A DNA stretch of 64,000 nt. Origin: Streptomyces klenkii. Lineage in GTDB: Bacteria > Actinomycetota > Actinomycetes > Streptomycetales > Streptomycetaceae. The position numbers and the translations under genes were made by a program. Shown piece by piece: positions 1 through 8,033 of this stretch. Each line of letters opens with the position of its first letter. Within the stretch, counting starts at the first letter, position 1. The notes beneath the pieces were generated by a model. That model worked only from the letters and a program-made list of their open reading frames with translations. It did not search any database and was not told where the DNA came from. The DNA lies in contig NZ_RBAM01000011.1 in the NCBI RefSeq assembly GCF_003626645.1, forward strand, positions 124,001 to 188,000, given 5' to 3'.

Positions 1-1273
1 CCAGTTCCTCGTGGCAGATGTCGCTGTGGGCGCCCGACGGGGGCCCGCCGCGGGCGACGACCGACGAGGCGTCCACGCTCACGCACCCCTCGGTGGGCAG
101 GCCGCCGCGCAGCGCCTGGTCGAGGGAGATCCGGGCGCAGGGGTCCACGGCCCGGATGCCGTCGTGGCCGACGGCGCCCCACCGGCCGTCGTCGAGGCCG
201 AGGATGCCGAGAACGCTGTCGTCCTCGCGGGACGTCATGGACGCCAGGGGATAGAGGGTGCCCAGCGCGGAGTCGTGGCGCGAGTGGCAGGCCACCAGCG
301 GTCCGCGGATCCGCCGGTGCAGCCCGTCGAGCGCCCCGCCGCGGCCGGTGTCGAACGGCAGGCGGGACGAGAAGGCGTAGTGCGAGAAGGCGCCCTGGAG
401 GAGGGTCACGCTGCTCAGGGCGGTGCCGCCGTCGGGCACGCCGCGCAGCGCGAAGGACACGAGGCGGGCGCCGAAGCTGTGCCCGGCCAGGTGGACGCGC
501 AGCCCGGTGGCGGATTCGGCGAGCAGGGCGAGCGCGGGCCCGAGGCCCTTCTCGCCGACGACGCCCGCGCGCCGCTTCATCGTGTAGTACGACATCTGCC
601 GGAGCACTTCGAGGGCGCCGCCCCACAGCCGCTTCAGGGCTCCGCCGAGGAAGGCGGGCGGCAGCGCGCCCATCCTGTCGAGGGCGGCGGCGAAGCTCTC
701 GCACACCTGCCGGGTGTCGCCCGTGAGCAGGTACGAGGCGTCCCCCTCGTCGGGCCCTTCGGCGGCCTCCCCCGCCGCGCGGCCCTGCGGCTGCGCGGGA
801 CCGAGTCCGCGGACGAGGGAGACGAACTCCTCCAGGCGCGCGGGGTCGTCGGACTGCTCCGCGGCCAGCTCCGCGAGCCGGTCCATCACGGCCCGCTCGC
901 ACGGCAGGATCCTGACCAGGGCCTCGCGGGTGGCGGCGTCGAGGGCGGGCGGGGCGGGCGGCGCCTCGGGGGCCGCGGACGGGAAGTCGGGGACGGCCTC
1001 GCCGGGGAAGCGCATGGACGGCCAGATCACGCCCGCGTAGCCCATGCGGACGCCGGGCGCGCGGGCGACCAGGCCCGGGAAGGGCGCGTAGAAGCGTGAG
1101 TAGAGGCCTGTGGCCATCGGCCTGTCGTTGTTCCACCCGTGCGCGAACACCACCAGGTCGGTGAGGCCCTCGCTCACGGCGCCGTGTATCAGGGCGTCGC
1201 GCTCGCCCGCGTCGGGGTCCCCGTCGGCGTCGAAGGTGAGCTCCCAGTAAGGTTCCGCGCTCATGCCGGACAT
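1..1273 (-). CDS. Alpha/beta-fold hydrolase, 3' end outside the window
   Basis: Open frame of 424 codons running off the left edge, so the C-terminus is missing. The start is the ATG at 1273, preceded by GAGGGGG at good spacing; a second in-frame ATG at 1264 is less well placed. Near the N-terminus it reads VVFAHGWNND, typical of the first strand and oxyanion region of alpha/beta hydrolases. GHSFG with nucleophile Ser266 is the catalytic elbow. No signal peptide or membrane segment is visible, so it is probably cytosolic. The substrate cannot be told from sequence; an esterase or lipase-like role is inference from the fold. It is followed upstream by an erythromycin-esterase-family gene on the same strand with a 129-bp gap. 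Confidence 0.75.
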   Translation of the reverse strand, partial: MSGMSAEPYWELTFDADGDPDAGERDALIHGAVSEGLTDLVVFAHGWNNDRPMATGLYSRFYAPFPGLVARAPGVRMGYAGVIWPSMRFPGEAVPDFPSAAPEAPPAPPALDAATREALVRILPCERAVMDRLAELAAEQSDDPARLEEFVSLVRGLGPAQPQGRAAGEAAEGPDEGDASYLLTGDTRQVCESFAAALDRMGALPPAFLGGALKRLWGGALEVLRQMSYYTMKRRAGVVGEKGLGPALALLAESATGLRVHLAGHSFGARLVSFALRGVPDGGTALSSVTLLQGAFSHYAFSSRLPFDTGRGGALDGLHRRIRGPLVACHSRHDSALGTLYPLASMTSREDDSVLGILGLDDGRWGAVGHDGIRAVDPCARISLDQALRGGLPTEGCVSVDASSVVARGGPPSGAHSDICHEEL

Positions 1274-1402
1274 GGCATTCCCCCTCGGCAGCGGCCCGAT
1301 GCGGGCGCATCGTCCCGCTGCCGGGGAGGACTGTCCAGGCTCCCGTCACGCTGTTCACGCTTCCGTGTCCTGGAACCGTGCGCACCGCGGATCAGGGCAT
1401 CG

Positions 1403-2773
1403 TCAGGGGGTCAGGAGTTCGGCCGCCCGGATGCTGTGGACGTGGATGAGGAGGTCGTACGAGCGGCCGAGCGCGGTCATGTACTCCGGCTCCGGGTAGG
1501 CGGTGCCGATGTTGCGGGTCGGCCGGGCGCCGGCCAGCCAGTCCTTCGCGGCGCGGGGCGCGTTGCGCATGTCCAGCAGCCAGGCCGGGCGGTGGGCCAC
1601 CTGGTCGAGGGTGTGCTCGTTGCTGCCGGGCGCGGCGGGGCCGACCGTGACGGGCTTCGTGCGCCCCTCGTCGTCGACGGTGTTGAAGGAGCCCTCCGAG
1701 AAGGTGAGCCGGACGTTGACGTACGCGCTGCCGAGCCGGTCGCGCAGGAACGCGCCCTGCATCTTGGGGTACTGCGCCGGGTTGTCGCTCACGTAGGAGA
1801 CGTGGGCATTGTGCGCGGACAGGAGGATCTTCTGGCCGGTGTGCCGCTGCCACCAGACGGTGTTGTCGGCCATGACCCGGTCGCGGTAGCGCATGCAGTC
1901 GGCGACGGCCTTGGGGTCGTCGAGGTCGTAGGTGTACATCCCGGCGACCTGGGAGACGGCGCGCGCGTCCTGCACGGCGCTGTCGAAGGCGCGGCGGTCG
2001 AAGCCGCGGCGGTCGCCGCCGGGGTGCTGCCCGGCCAGCAGGTCGAGGGCCTGCCGGGCCCGGTCGGCGTTCGCGCGCCGCTCGGCGAGCGGCTGCTTCA
2101 GCAGCGCCTGCATGGTGTCCCTGACGCTCGTGCCGGGCTCGGGGCGCTGCCCGCGGTAGAGCTCGGCGAGGCGGGGCAGGAGCGCGGGGTGGTGCTCACG
2201 GGCGTAGCCGGTGACCCGGTCGAAGAGCTCCGGTCCCGCGTAGGCGGCGTCGTTGCCTATGAACTGCACCTTGCGCGCGTGGTGGGCGTTGTAGTCGCGC
2301 ATCCAGGTGAACAGGTCGACGTACTCGCGGGTGTTCCACAGGCGGTACGCGTCCTGGAACTCCTCCTGCATGATCTTCCGCAGGTCGCCCTTGCCGTGCA
2401 GCACGTAGTCGTTGATCCGCAGGCCCGCGCTCCAGTTCGCCTCCAGGGCGAAGGCCGTGAAGCCCTTCTCCTCCACGAGGTAGCGGAAGATGCGGTGCTT
2501 GTTGGTGAAGAACTCGTGCGAGCTGTGCGTGGCCTCCCCGATGCCGACGACCTTGGCGTCACCGACCATGGCGCCGAGCGGGCGCAGGTCCGCGACGCTG
2601 CCGCCCGGCTCGGTGGTGCGCAGGGGGTGGGCGGCGGCGGCGAGGGCCGCCACGGGATCCGCGGGGCGGGCCCGCGCCTGCTGCACGAGGGCGGGCGTCC
2701 AGGAGAGGGCGCACAGGATCAGGGTGAGCAGCAGGGCGGCGGGAAGGCCGGTGCGCCGGCGCTGGGGGGTCAT
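1403..2773 (-). CDS. Erythromycin esterase family protein, exported or membrane-anchored
   Basis: 456 residues. The ATG at 2773 is chosen because GAGGAG lies nine bases upstream; the longer frame adds 40 Arg-rich residues with no ribosome site. Residues 8-32 form a hydrophobic N-terminal segment (signal peptide or anchor). The family signature is GIGEATHSSHEFF, with Glu80 and His83 matching the catalytic Glu/His of EreA/EreB-type esterases. A later LLSAHNAHVS motif is also typical. Known members hydrolyse the macrolactone ester of erythromycin, but many Streptomyces homologues are secreted proteins of unknown substrate. No macrolide biosynthesis or other resistance gene is nearby, so a resistance role is not supported by context. 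Confidence 0.85.
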   Translation of the reverse strand: MTPQRRRTGLPAALLLTLILCALSWTPALVQQARARPADPVAALAAAAHPLRTTEPGGSVADLRPLGAMVGDAKVVGIGEATHSSHEFFTNKHRIFRYLVEEKGFTAFALEANWSAGLRINDYVLHGKGDLRKIMQEEFQDAYRLWNTREYVDLFTWMRDYNAHHARKVQFIGNDAAYAGPELFDRVTGYAREHHPALLPRLAELYRGQRPEPGTSVRDTMQALLKQPLAERRANADRARQALDLLAGQHPGGDRRGFDRRAFDSAVQDARAVSQVAGMYTYDLDDPKAVADCMRYRDRVMADNTVWWQRHTGQKILLSAHNAHVSYVSDNPAQYPKMQGAFLRDRLGSAYVNVRLTFSEGSFNTVDDEGRTKPVTVGPAAPGSNEHTLDQVAHRPAWLLDMRNAPRAAKDWLAGARPTRNIGTAYPEPEYMTALGRSYDLLIHVHSIRAAELLTP

Positions 2774-2909
2774 GCGGGCACTCCTCGGTGGCTGGACCGC
2801 TCGTCGGCGGACCGTGCGTCGGTGTGCGGTCCACGATTCCCGGCGCGCCGCCGCGGGACCATCCGAGGCGCCCCCGGGGCGGGGTGGGGACAACCCCCGG
2901 GCGGTCGCA

Positions 2910-2948
2910 GCGGTCAGCCGTAGCGCAAGTACGTGCGGTCAGCCGTAG
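2910..2948. repeat. 14-bp direct repeat at the 3' end of the NamZ gene
   Basis: The 14-mer GCGGTCAGCCGTAG occurs at 2910-2923 and again at 2935-2948. The second copy contains the stop codon and last codons of the muramidase gene, so the first looks like a small duplication of the gene's end placed just beyond it. No function is evident. Confidence 0.6.
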
Positions 2949-4234
2949 AGCAGGTGCTCCTCGCGCAGGGCCCGGAACTCCTCCAGCCCGGGCTGCCAGG
3001 CCGCCACGATGTCGTCCACGGGCGCGCCCGCATCGGTCATCGTGCGGACGGAAGCTGTCCCTGCGAGCCGGTCGATCCACCGGTCCGGGCGCCACGCGAA
3101 GCCGGGCCACAGCTGCTTGGCCGTCACGAGCAGCGCGATGCCCGCCCGTACGGGTTCGAAGGCCCGGGGGTCGTGCACGTGCAGTTGTACGCCGCCGATG
3201 GTGCGGCCCTGGAACTTGGAGAACGCGGGCACCGCGTACGCCTCACGGAAGCGCACGCCGGGCAGGTCCAGCGCGTTCAGGGCGGCTGCCCAGCGGTGGT
3301 CGATGCCCTCGGCGCCCACGAGCTCGAACGGGCGGGTCGTGCCGCGCCCTTCGGAGAGGGTGGTGCCCTCCAGCAGGCAGGTGCCCGCGTAGGCGAGCGC
3401 GGTGTCCGGCGTGGGGATGTTGGGGCTGGGCGGGACCCACGGCAGCCCGGTGTCCGCGAAGAGGTCGCCGCGCCGCCAGCCGCTCATGGGCACGGTGTCC
3501 AGCCGCGCGGGCCGCCCGGCCGCCGCCGGCACGTACGCCGCGTTGAACAGCAGGGCCAGCTCGGCCGCGGTCATGCCGTGCGCCTGCGCGACCAGCTCGC
3601 GGCCCACGCCGGACGCGAACGGGCGCTCCAGGACCGGGCCGTGCGCGCCCCGGCCCGTAATGGGATTGGGCCGGTCCAGGACGACGGTCCGCAGGTCCGC
3701 GAGCGCCGTGGCGATCAGGCAGTCGTAGAGCGTCCACACGTACGTGTAGAAGCGCGCGCCCACGTCCTGGATGTCGAACACGACGGTGTCCACGCCCGCC
3801 CGGACGAACAGGTCCGCGAGCTCCCGGCCGCGCTTGCCGTGGATGTCGTGGACCGGCAGGCCGGTCGCCGGGTCCGTACCCGTCGGCTCCGAGCCGCCGG
3901 CCTGTGCCGTGCCGCGGAAGCCGTGTTCGGGGCCGAAGACCGCGCGGAGGTCCACGCGGCGGTCGGCGTGCAGGACGTCCACGACGTGGCGGAGATCGGT
4001 GGTGACGCCCGTGGGGTTGGTGACGACGCCGATCCGGTCCCCGTCGAGGAGGGCGTAGCCGCTCTCCGCCAGCCGGTCGAAGCCGGTGCGGACGCGCGGG
4101 GCGGACGCGGCCCGCGCGTCCGGTGCGGCGACCGGGCCGGCGAGGGCGCCCGCGGCCGCCGTTCCCAGCACCTGGCGGCGCGTCACATGCCGTGCGTACG
4201 GGGGGCGTCCCCCGGAAGAGTGCCGCATGGTCAT
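2939..4234 (-). CDS. NamZ-type exo-beta-N-acetylmuramidase (DUF1343), Tat-exported
   Basis: 431 residues from the ATG at 4234 (a second in-frame ATG is at 4228; neither has a strong ribosome site). The N-terminus carries a twin-arginine signal, TRRQVLGTAAAGALAG, followed by Ala-rich cleavage sequence, so the enzyme is probably exported folded. FGPEHGFRG and DIQDVGARFYTYVWT are diagnostic of the DUF1343 family, whose characterised member NamZ of Bacillus subtilis removes terminal N-acetylmuramic acid from peptidoglycan fragments. PSPNIPT and LLEGTTLSEGRGT are further conserved blocks. The likely role is wall turnover or muropeptide salvage outside the cell. It is divergent from the SDR gene at 4369; no uptake system for the released sugar is adjacent. 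Confidence 0.88.
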   Translation of the reverse strand: MTMRHSSGGRPPYARHVTRRQVLGTAAAGALAGPVAAPDARAASAPRVRTGFDRLAESGYALLDGDRIGVVTNPTGVTTDLRHVVDVLHADRRVDLRAVFGPEHGFRGTAQAGGSEPTGTDPATGLPVHDIHGKRGRELADLFVRAGVDTVVFDIQDVGARFYTYVWTLYDCLIATALADLRTVVLDRPNPITGRGAHGPVLERPFASGVGRELVAQAHGMTAAELALLFNAAYVPAAAGRPARLDTVPMSGWRRGDLFADTGLPWVPPSPNIPTPDTALAYAGTCLLEGTTLSEGRGTTRPFELVGAEGIDHRWAAALNALDLPGVRFREAYAVPAFSKFQGRTIGGVQLHVHDPRAFEPVRAGIALLVTAKQLWPGFAWRPDRWIDRLAGTASVRTMTDAGAPVDDIVAAWQPGLEEFRALREEHLLYG

Positions 4235-4323
4235 GCACGCTAACGCTCCGGCGGCCCGGTGGGCAGAATGCCGGAGGGCGCGCCTCCGGACCGCGTTCCC
4301 GGCCTCTTCCCCCGGCACATACC

Positions 4324-4335
4324 GACTGGTTAGTC
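4324..4335. promoter_or_regulatory. Candidate TetR operator upstream of the SDR gene
   Basis: GACTGGTTAGTC is a GACT-N4-AGTC dyad 33 bases before the SDR start. Operators of this shape are common for actinobacterial TetR regulators, and the second gene of the operon encodes one, so autoregulation is plausible. Inference only. Confidence 0.4.
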
Positions 4336-4368
4336 TGCGCGGTGCAGCCGAGCCGAGGGAGACCGAGC

Positions 4369-5130
4369 GTGGGCATCGTGCGGGACGCGGGAGTCGTCGT
4401 CACCGGGGCGGGAGGCGGCATCGGCGCCGCGCTCGCCCGCCGGTTCGCGGCCGAGGGGGCGCGGGTCGCGGTCAACGACCTCGACGCCGCCAAGGCCGAG
4501 GCGGTCGCGGCGGAGATCGGCGCGACGGCCGTGCCCGGCGACGCCTCCGACGTCGTGGCGGCCGCGCGCGAGGCGCTCGGAGGCCGGGTCGACATCTACT
4601 GCGCCAACGCCGGGGTCGCTCCCACCGGCGGCCCCGAGGCCGAGGAGGACCTCTGGGACGCGGCCTGGGACGTCAATGTGATGGCCCATGTGCGCGCGGC
4701 GCGCAAGCTGCTGCCCGAGTGGCTCGACCGCGGGAGCGGCCGGTTCGTGTCCACGGTCTCCGCGGCCGGGCTGCTGACGATGCTCGGCTCGGCCCCGTAC
4801 AGCGTCTCCAAGCACGCGGCCCTGGCCTTCGCCGAGTGGCTCTCGCTCACCTACCGCCACTGCGGCATCGAGGTCCACGCGATCTGCCCGCAGGGGGTGC
4901 GGACGGACATGCTGCGCGGCACGGGTCCGGCCGGTGACCTGATCCTCGTGCCCACGGCGATCGAGCCCGCGCAGGTGGCGGACGCGCTCTTCGACGGGAT
5001 GGCCGCGGGCCGCTTCCTGATCCTGCCGCACCCGGAGGTCGCGGACTACTACGCGGCCCGCGCGACCGACCCCGACCGCTGGCTGCGCGGCATGAACCAC
5101 CTCCAGCGCAAGCTGGAAGAGGACCTGTGA
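4369..5130 (+). CDS. Short-chain dehydrogenase/reductase
   Basis: 253 residues from a GTG at 4369 preceded by GAGGGAGAC. The N-terminal Rossmann motif TGAGGGIGAA binds NAD(P); the catalytic Ser lies in STVSAAG, and YSVSK supplies the Tyr/Lys pair. CANAG is the usual structural Asn motif. ICPQGVRTDML matches the loop after strand 6. The protein is a classical SDR; the substrate is unknown. It overlaps the next gene (TetR regulator) as GTGA, so the two are translationally coupled, and the regulator probably controls this operon. Members of this SDR-TetR arrangement often act on fatty-acid or steroid-like alcohols, but the sequence does not settle this. Confidence 0.9.
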   Translation: MGIVRDAGVVVTGAGGGIGAALARRFAAEGARVAVNDLDAAKAEAVAAEIGATAVPGDASDVVAAAREALGGRVDIYCANAGVAPTGGPEAEEDLWDAAWDVNVMAHVRAARKLLPEWLDRGSGRFVSTVSAAGLLTMLGSAPYSVSKHAALAFAEWLSLTYRHCGIEVHAICPQGVRTDMLRGTGPAGDLILVPTAIEPAQVADALFDGMAAGRFLILPHPEVADYYAARATDPDRWLRGMNHLQRKLEEDL

Positions 5131-5741
5131 GGGTGGACAGCCCGCAGACGAGCCCGAAGCCCGCGCCGGACGGCGACTCCGTGCCGCAGCGGCTGCTGGC
5201 CGCCGCCACCCGGCTCTTCGCCGACCGGGGCTACGACCGCACGTCCGTGCAGGAGATCGTGGAGGCCGCGGGCGTCACGAAGGGCGCCCTCTACCACTAC
5301 TTCGGGTCGAAGGACGACCTGCTGCACGAGGTCTACGGGCGGGTGCTGCGGCTCCAGCAGGAGCGGCTGGACGCCCTCGCGGGCTCGCGGGCGCCCGTCG
5401 AGGAGCGGCTGCGCGAGGCCGCCGCCGACGTCGTGGTCACCACCATCGAGAACCTGGACGACACGACGATCTTCTGCCGCTCCATGCACCACCTGGGGCC
5501 CGAGAAGCTCGCGCAGGTCCGGGCGGAGCGGCGCCGCTACCACGAGCGCTTCCGGGCCCTGGTCGAGGAGGGCCAGCGCGCGGGCGTGTTCACCACGGCC
5601 ACCCCCGCCGACCTGGTGGTCGACTACCACTTCGGCTCGGTGCACCACCTGGGCGCGTGGTACCGCGCGGAGGGCAGGCTGAGCGCGCAGGAGGTGGCCG
5701 GGCACCTGGCCGATCTGCTGATGCGGGCGCTGCGGCCGTAA
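5127..5741 (+). CDS. TetR/AcrR family regulator
   Basis: 204 residues; the GTG start at 5127 overlaps the SDR stop codon (GTGA) and has GAAGAGGA upstream. The helix-turn-helix lies at about residues 36-58 (TSVQEIVEAAGVTKGALYHYFGSKDDLL), the standard TetR signature. The C-terminal part is all-helical and probably forms the ligand pocket and dimer interface; it has FCRSMHHLGPEKLAQVRAER, as in TetR_C groups that sense acyl-CoA-like ligands in other actinobacteria. That ligand is family knowledge, not shown here. It probably represses the SDR operon through the dyad at 4324-4335. Confidence 0.9.
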   Translation: MRVDSPQTSPKPAPDGDSVPQRLLAAATRLFADRGYDRTSVQEIVEAAGVTKGALYHYFGSKDDLLHEVYGRVLRLQQERLDALAGSRAPVEERLREAAADVVVTTIENLDDTTIFCRSMHHLGPEKLAQVRAERRRYHERFRALVEEGQRAGVFTTATPADLVVDYHFGSVHHLGAWYRAEGRLSAQEVAGHLADLLMRALRP

Positions 5742-5903
5742 GCCCGGAGCCGGTGACCGCAAGCCCGGGGCCGGTGGCCGGAAAGCCGTGGCCGGGGCCG
5801 GCCGGGGCTCCTCCCCGGCTCCCTAAGCGCCCGCTCACCCCGGGGTATGGTGTTCGTTCCGCGGGCGCAGGGCCCGGGGCGGACCGGGAGAGCGGGGCGT
5901 GGG

Positions 5904-6521
5904 ATGGGTGCGGAGGGGCAGCAGGGCGGGCAGTGGGCCGACGTCACGCCCGACGCCGCGCGGCGGCTGGTGACCGCCGCCGTCGAGGCCTTCGCCGAGC
6001 GCGGCTACCACGCCACCACCACCCGCGACATCGCGGGCCGCGCCGGCATGAGCCCCGCCGCGCTCTACATCCACTACAAGACGAAGGAAGAGCTGCTCTA
6101 CCGCATCAGCATCGTCGGCCACCGGCTCGCCCTGGACATCCTGCGCCGGGCGCGGGACTCCGCCGGCAGCGCCGCCGAGCGGCTCTGCGAGGCCGTGCGG
6201 TCCTTCGTCCGCTGGCACGCCGAGCACCACACGACGGCGCGCGTCGTGCAGTACGAGCTGGGGGCGCTCGCCGAGGAGCACTACGCGGAGATCGTCGCCC
6301 TGCGCCGGGACACCGACGCCGCCGTCCGCGCCATCGTCGAGGACGGCGTGGCGGCGGGCGAGTTCGACACCCCGGACGTCCCGGGGACCACGCTGGCCGT
6401 GCTGTCGCTGTGCATCGACGTGGCCCGCTGGTTCAAGGCGGAGGGCAAGCGCACGCCGGACGAGGTGGGCGAGCTGTACGCGGACCTGGCGCTGCGCATG
6501 GTGGGGTACGCGAAGACGTAG
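5904..6521 (+). CDS. TetR/AcrR family regulator, second copy type
   Basis: 205 residues from the ATG at 5904, chosen for the GGGAGAG sequence about 12 bases upstream; a longer frame from 5847 begins in low-complexity sequence. The HTH is ATTTRDIAGRAGMSPAALYIHYKTKEELLYRIS, near residues 31-63. The C-terminal domain contains a histidine-rich stretch (RWHAEHHTTARVVQYELGAL), also seen in regulators of lipid catabolism such as the KstR2/FadR-like TetR groups. It differs clearly from its neighbour at 5127 and is separated by 162 bases, so it has its own promoter. Its target is not obvious: the adjacent downstream gene is hmgA, which has a separate regulator. Confidence 0.88.
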   Translation: MGAEGQQGGQWADVTPDAARRLVTAAVEAFAERGYHATTTRDIAGRAGMSPAALYIHYKTKEELLYRISIVGHRLALDILRRARDSAGSAAERLCEAVRSFVRWHAEHHTTARVVQYELGALAEEHYAEIVALRRDTDAAVRAIVEDGVAAGEFDTPDVPGTTLAVLSLCIDVARWFKAEGKRTPDEVGELYADLALRMVGYAKT

Positions 6522-6540
6522 CGCGTCCGGCCCGAGCCCC

Positions 6541-6609
6541 TCACACACCGGCCTCTGATCCACTCACACGCCGGCCCCTGATCCACTCACACGCCGGCCC
6601 CTGATCCAT
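6541..6609. repeat. Three tandem copies of a 23-bp repeat
   Basis: Units lie at 6541-6563, 6564-6586 and 6587-6609. Units 2 and 3 are identical except for the last base, and unit 1 differs at two positions. Each contains GCCGGC or CCGGCC and ends in TGATCCA. The last unit ends on the first T of the hmgA -35 hexamer, so the array sits exactly where upstream activator or repressor sites would lie. Confidence 0.9.
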
Positions 6610-6637
6610 TGACGCGCCCCGCCGGGAATCCTACGGT
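6609..6637 (+). promoter_or_regulatory. Probable hmgA promoter
   Basis: TTGACG (6609-6614) and TACGGT (6632-6637) are separated by 17 bases, close to the vegetative sigma consensus. Transcription would begin about 30 bases before the hmgA ATG. The short dyad TCCTA...TAGGA (from 6629) overlaps the -10 and start region and may be an operator. Confidence 0.55.
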
Positions 6638-6672
6638 CTCCCATAGGAATCCATCAGCGCTGGGAGCACGCG

Positions 6673-8016
6673 ATGAGCGGTACGGGCAACGAGCAGGCGC
6701 GGAAGACCGCCGAGGGGCTCGCCTACTCGGCCGGTTTCGGCAACGAGCACAGCAGCGAGGCCGTCCCGGGGGCGCTGCCGGAAGGGCGCAATTCCCCGCA
6801 GCGGGCCCCGCTCGGGCTGTACGCGGAGCAGCTGAGCGGCACGGCCTTCACCGAGCCCCGGCACAGCAACCGCCGGTCGTGGCTCTACCGCATCCGGCCC
6901 TCGGCCGCGCACCCGCAGTTCACCCGCACCGGCAACGGTCACCTGGCGAGCGCGCCGTTCACCGACGCCGTGCCCGACCCCAACCGGCTGCGCTGGAACC
7001 CGCTGCCCGAGCCGGCCGCGGGCACGGACTTCCTCGCCGGCCTGTGGACGCTCGGCGGCAACGGCGACGTCACGCAGCGCACCGGCATGGCCGTCCACCT
7101 CTACGCCGCGAACGCCTCCATGACGGACCGGGTGTTCAGCGACGCCGACGGCGAGCTGCTGATCGTGCCCGAGCGCGGCGGGCTGCTGCTGCGGACGGAG
7201 TTCGGGCTGCTGCGCGCCGAGCCCGGGCACGTGGCGCTCATCCCGCGCGGGGTGCGCTTCCGCGTCGAGCTCCTGGACGCCACCGCCCGCGGCTACGTCT
7301 GCGAGAACTACGGGCAGCCCTTCGTCCTCCCCGAGCTGGGGCCGATCGGCGCGAACGGGCTGGCGAACGCGCGGGACTTCCTCGCGCCGGTCGCAGCGTA
7401 CGAAGACTCCGACAACACAGCGGGCCCCGTCGAGGTCGTCAACAAGTTCTGCGGGAACCTCTGGACCGCGACGTACGACCACTCGCCGCTGGACGTGGTC
7501 GCCTGGCACGGCAACCTCGTCCCGTACGTCTACGACCTGCGCCGCTTCAACGTCCTCGGCTCGATCAGCTACGACCACCCGGACCCGTCGATCTTCACGG
7601 TGCTCACGTCGCCGTCGGACACCCCGGGCCTGGCGGGCGTCGACTTCGTCGTCTTCGCGCCGCGCTGGCTCGTGGGCGAGGACACCTTCCGGCCGCCGTA
7701 CTTCCACCGGAACGTGATGAGCGAGTACATGGGCCTGATCGAGGGCGCGTACGACGCGAAGACCGCCGGCGAGGGCGGCTTCGTGCCGGGCGGCGGGTCG
7801 CTGCACAACATGATGTCGGCGCACGGGCCGGACCGGGACACCTTCGAGCGGGCCAGCGCGGCCGAGCTGAAGCCGCAGAAGGTGGACGACGGGCTGGCCT
7901 TCATGTTCGAGACGCGCTGGCCGGTGACGCTCACCGCGCGGGCGGCCGCCGCCGACCACCTGCAGACGGGCTACGACGGCGTGTGGCAGGGTCTGCAGCG
8001 CCACTTCCGTCGCTGA
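6673..8016 (+). CDS. hmgA: Homogentisate 1,2-dioxygenase
   Basis: 447 residues, the usual length. The enzyme opens the ring of homogentisate to maleylacetoacetate in tyrosine/phenylalanine degradation, using non-haem Fe(II) in the cytosol. The C-terminal block FHRNVMSEYMG gives the iron ligands His345 and Glu351, and LHNMMSAHGPD gives His378 and His384, matching the spacing in the human enzyme (His335, Glu341, His371 as iron ligands). YSAGFGNEHSSEA near the N-terminus is the family signature. The start has GGGAGC upstream. A UTRA-domain GntR regulator follows after 17 bases, probably in the same transcript. Maleylacetoacetate isomerase and fumarylacetoacetase are not in this window, so the pathway is split. 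Confidence 0.97.
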   Translation: MSGTGNEQARKTAEGLAYSAGFGNEHSSEAVPGALPEGRNSPQRAPLGLYAEQLSGTAFTEPRHSNRRSWLYRIRPSAAHPQFTRTGNGHLASAPFTDAVPDPNRLRWNPLPEPAAGTDFLAGLWTLGGNGDVTQRTGMAVHLYAANASMTDRVFSDADGELLIVPERGGLLLRTEFGLLRAEPGHVALIPRGVRFRVELLDATARGYVCENYGQPFVLPELGPIGANGLANARDFLAPVAAYEDSDNTAGPVEVVNKFCGNLWTATYDHSPLDVVAWHGNLVPYVYDLRRFNVLGSISYDHPDPSIFTVLTSPSDTPGLAGVDFVVFAPRWLVGEDTFRPPYFHRNVMSEYMGLIEGAYDAKTAGEGGFVPGGGSLHNMMSAHGPDRDTFERASAAELKPQKVDDGLAFMFETRWPVTLTARAAAADHLQTGYDGVWQGLQRHFRR

Positions 8017-8033
8017 CGCCCACGGAGCTCCCC

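Noticed and set aside
11..1099. Long open frame on the plus strand opposite the alpha/beta hydrolase
   Set aside because: Composition is Gly/Ala/Arg-rich without domains, and the opposite strand encodes a hydrolase with clear motifs. It is a GC-bias shadow.
6541..6609. 23-bp repeats as a CRISPR array
   Set aside because: Copies are directly adjacent without spacers, only three, and no cas gene is near.
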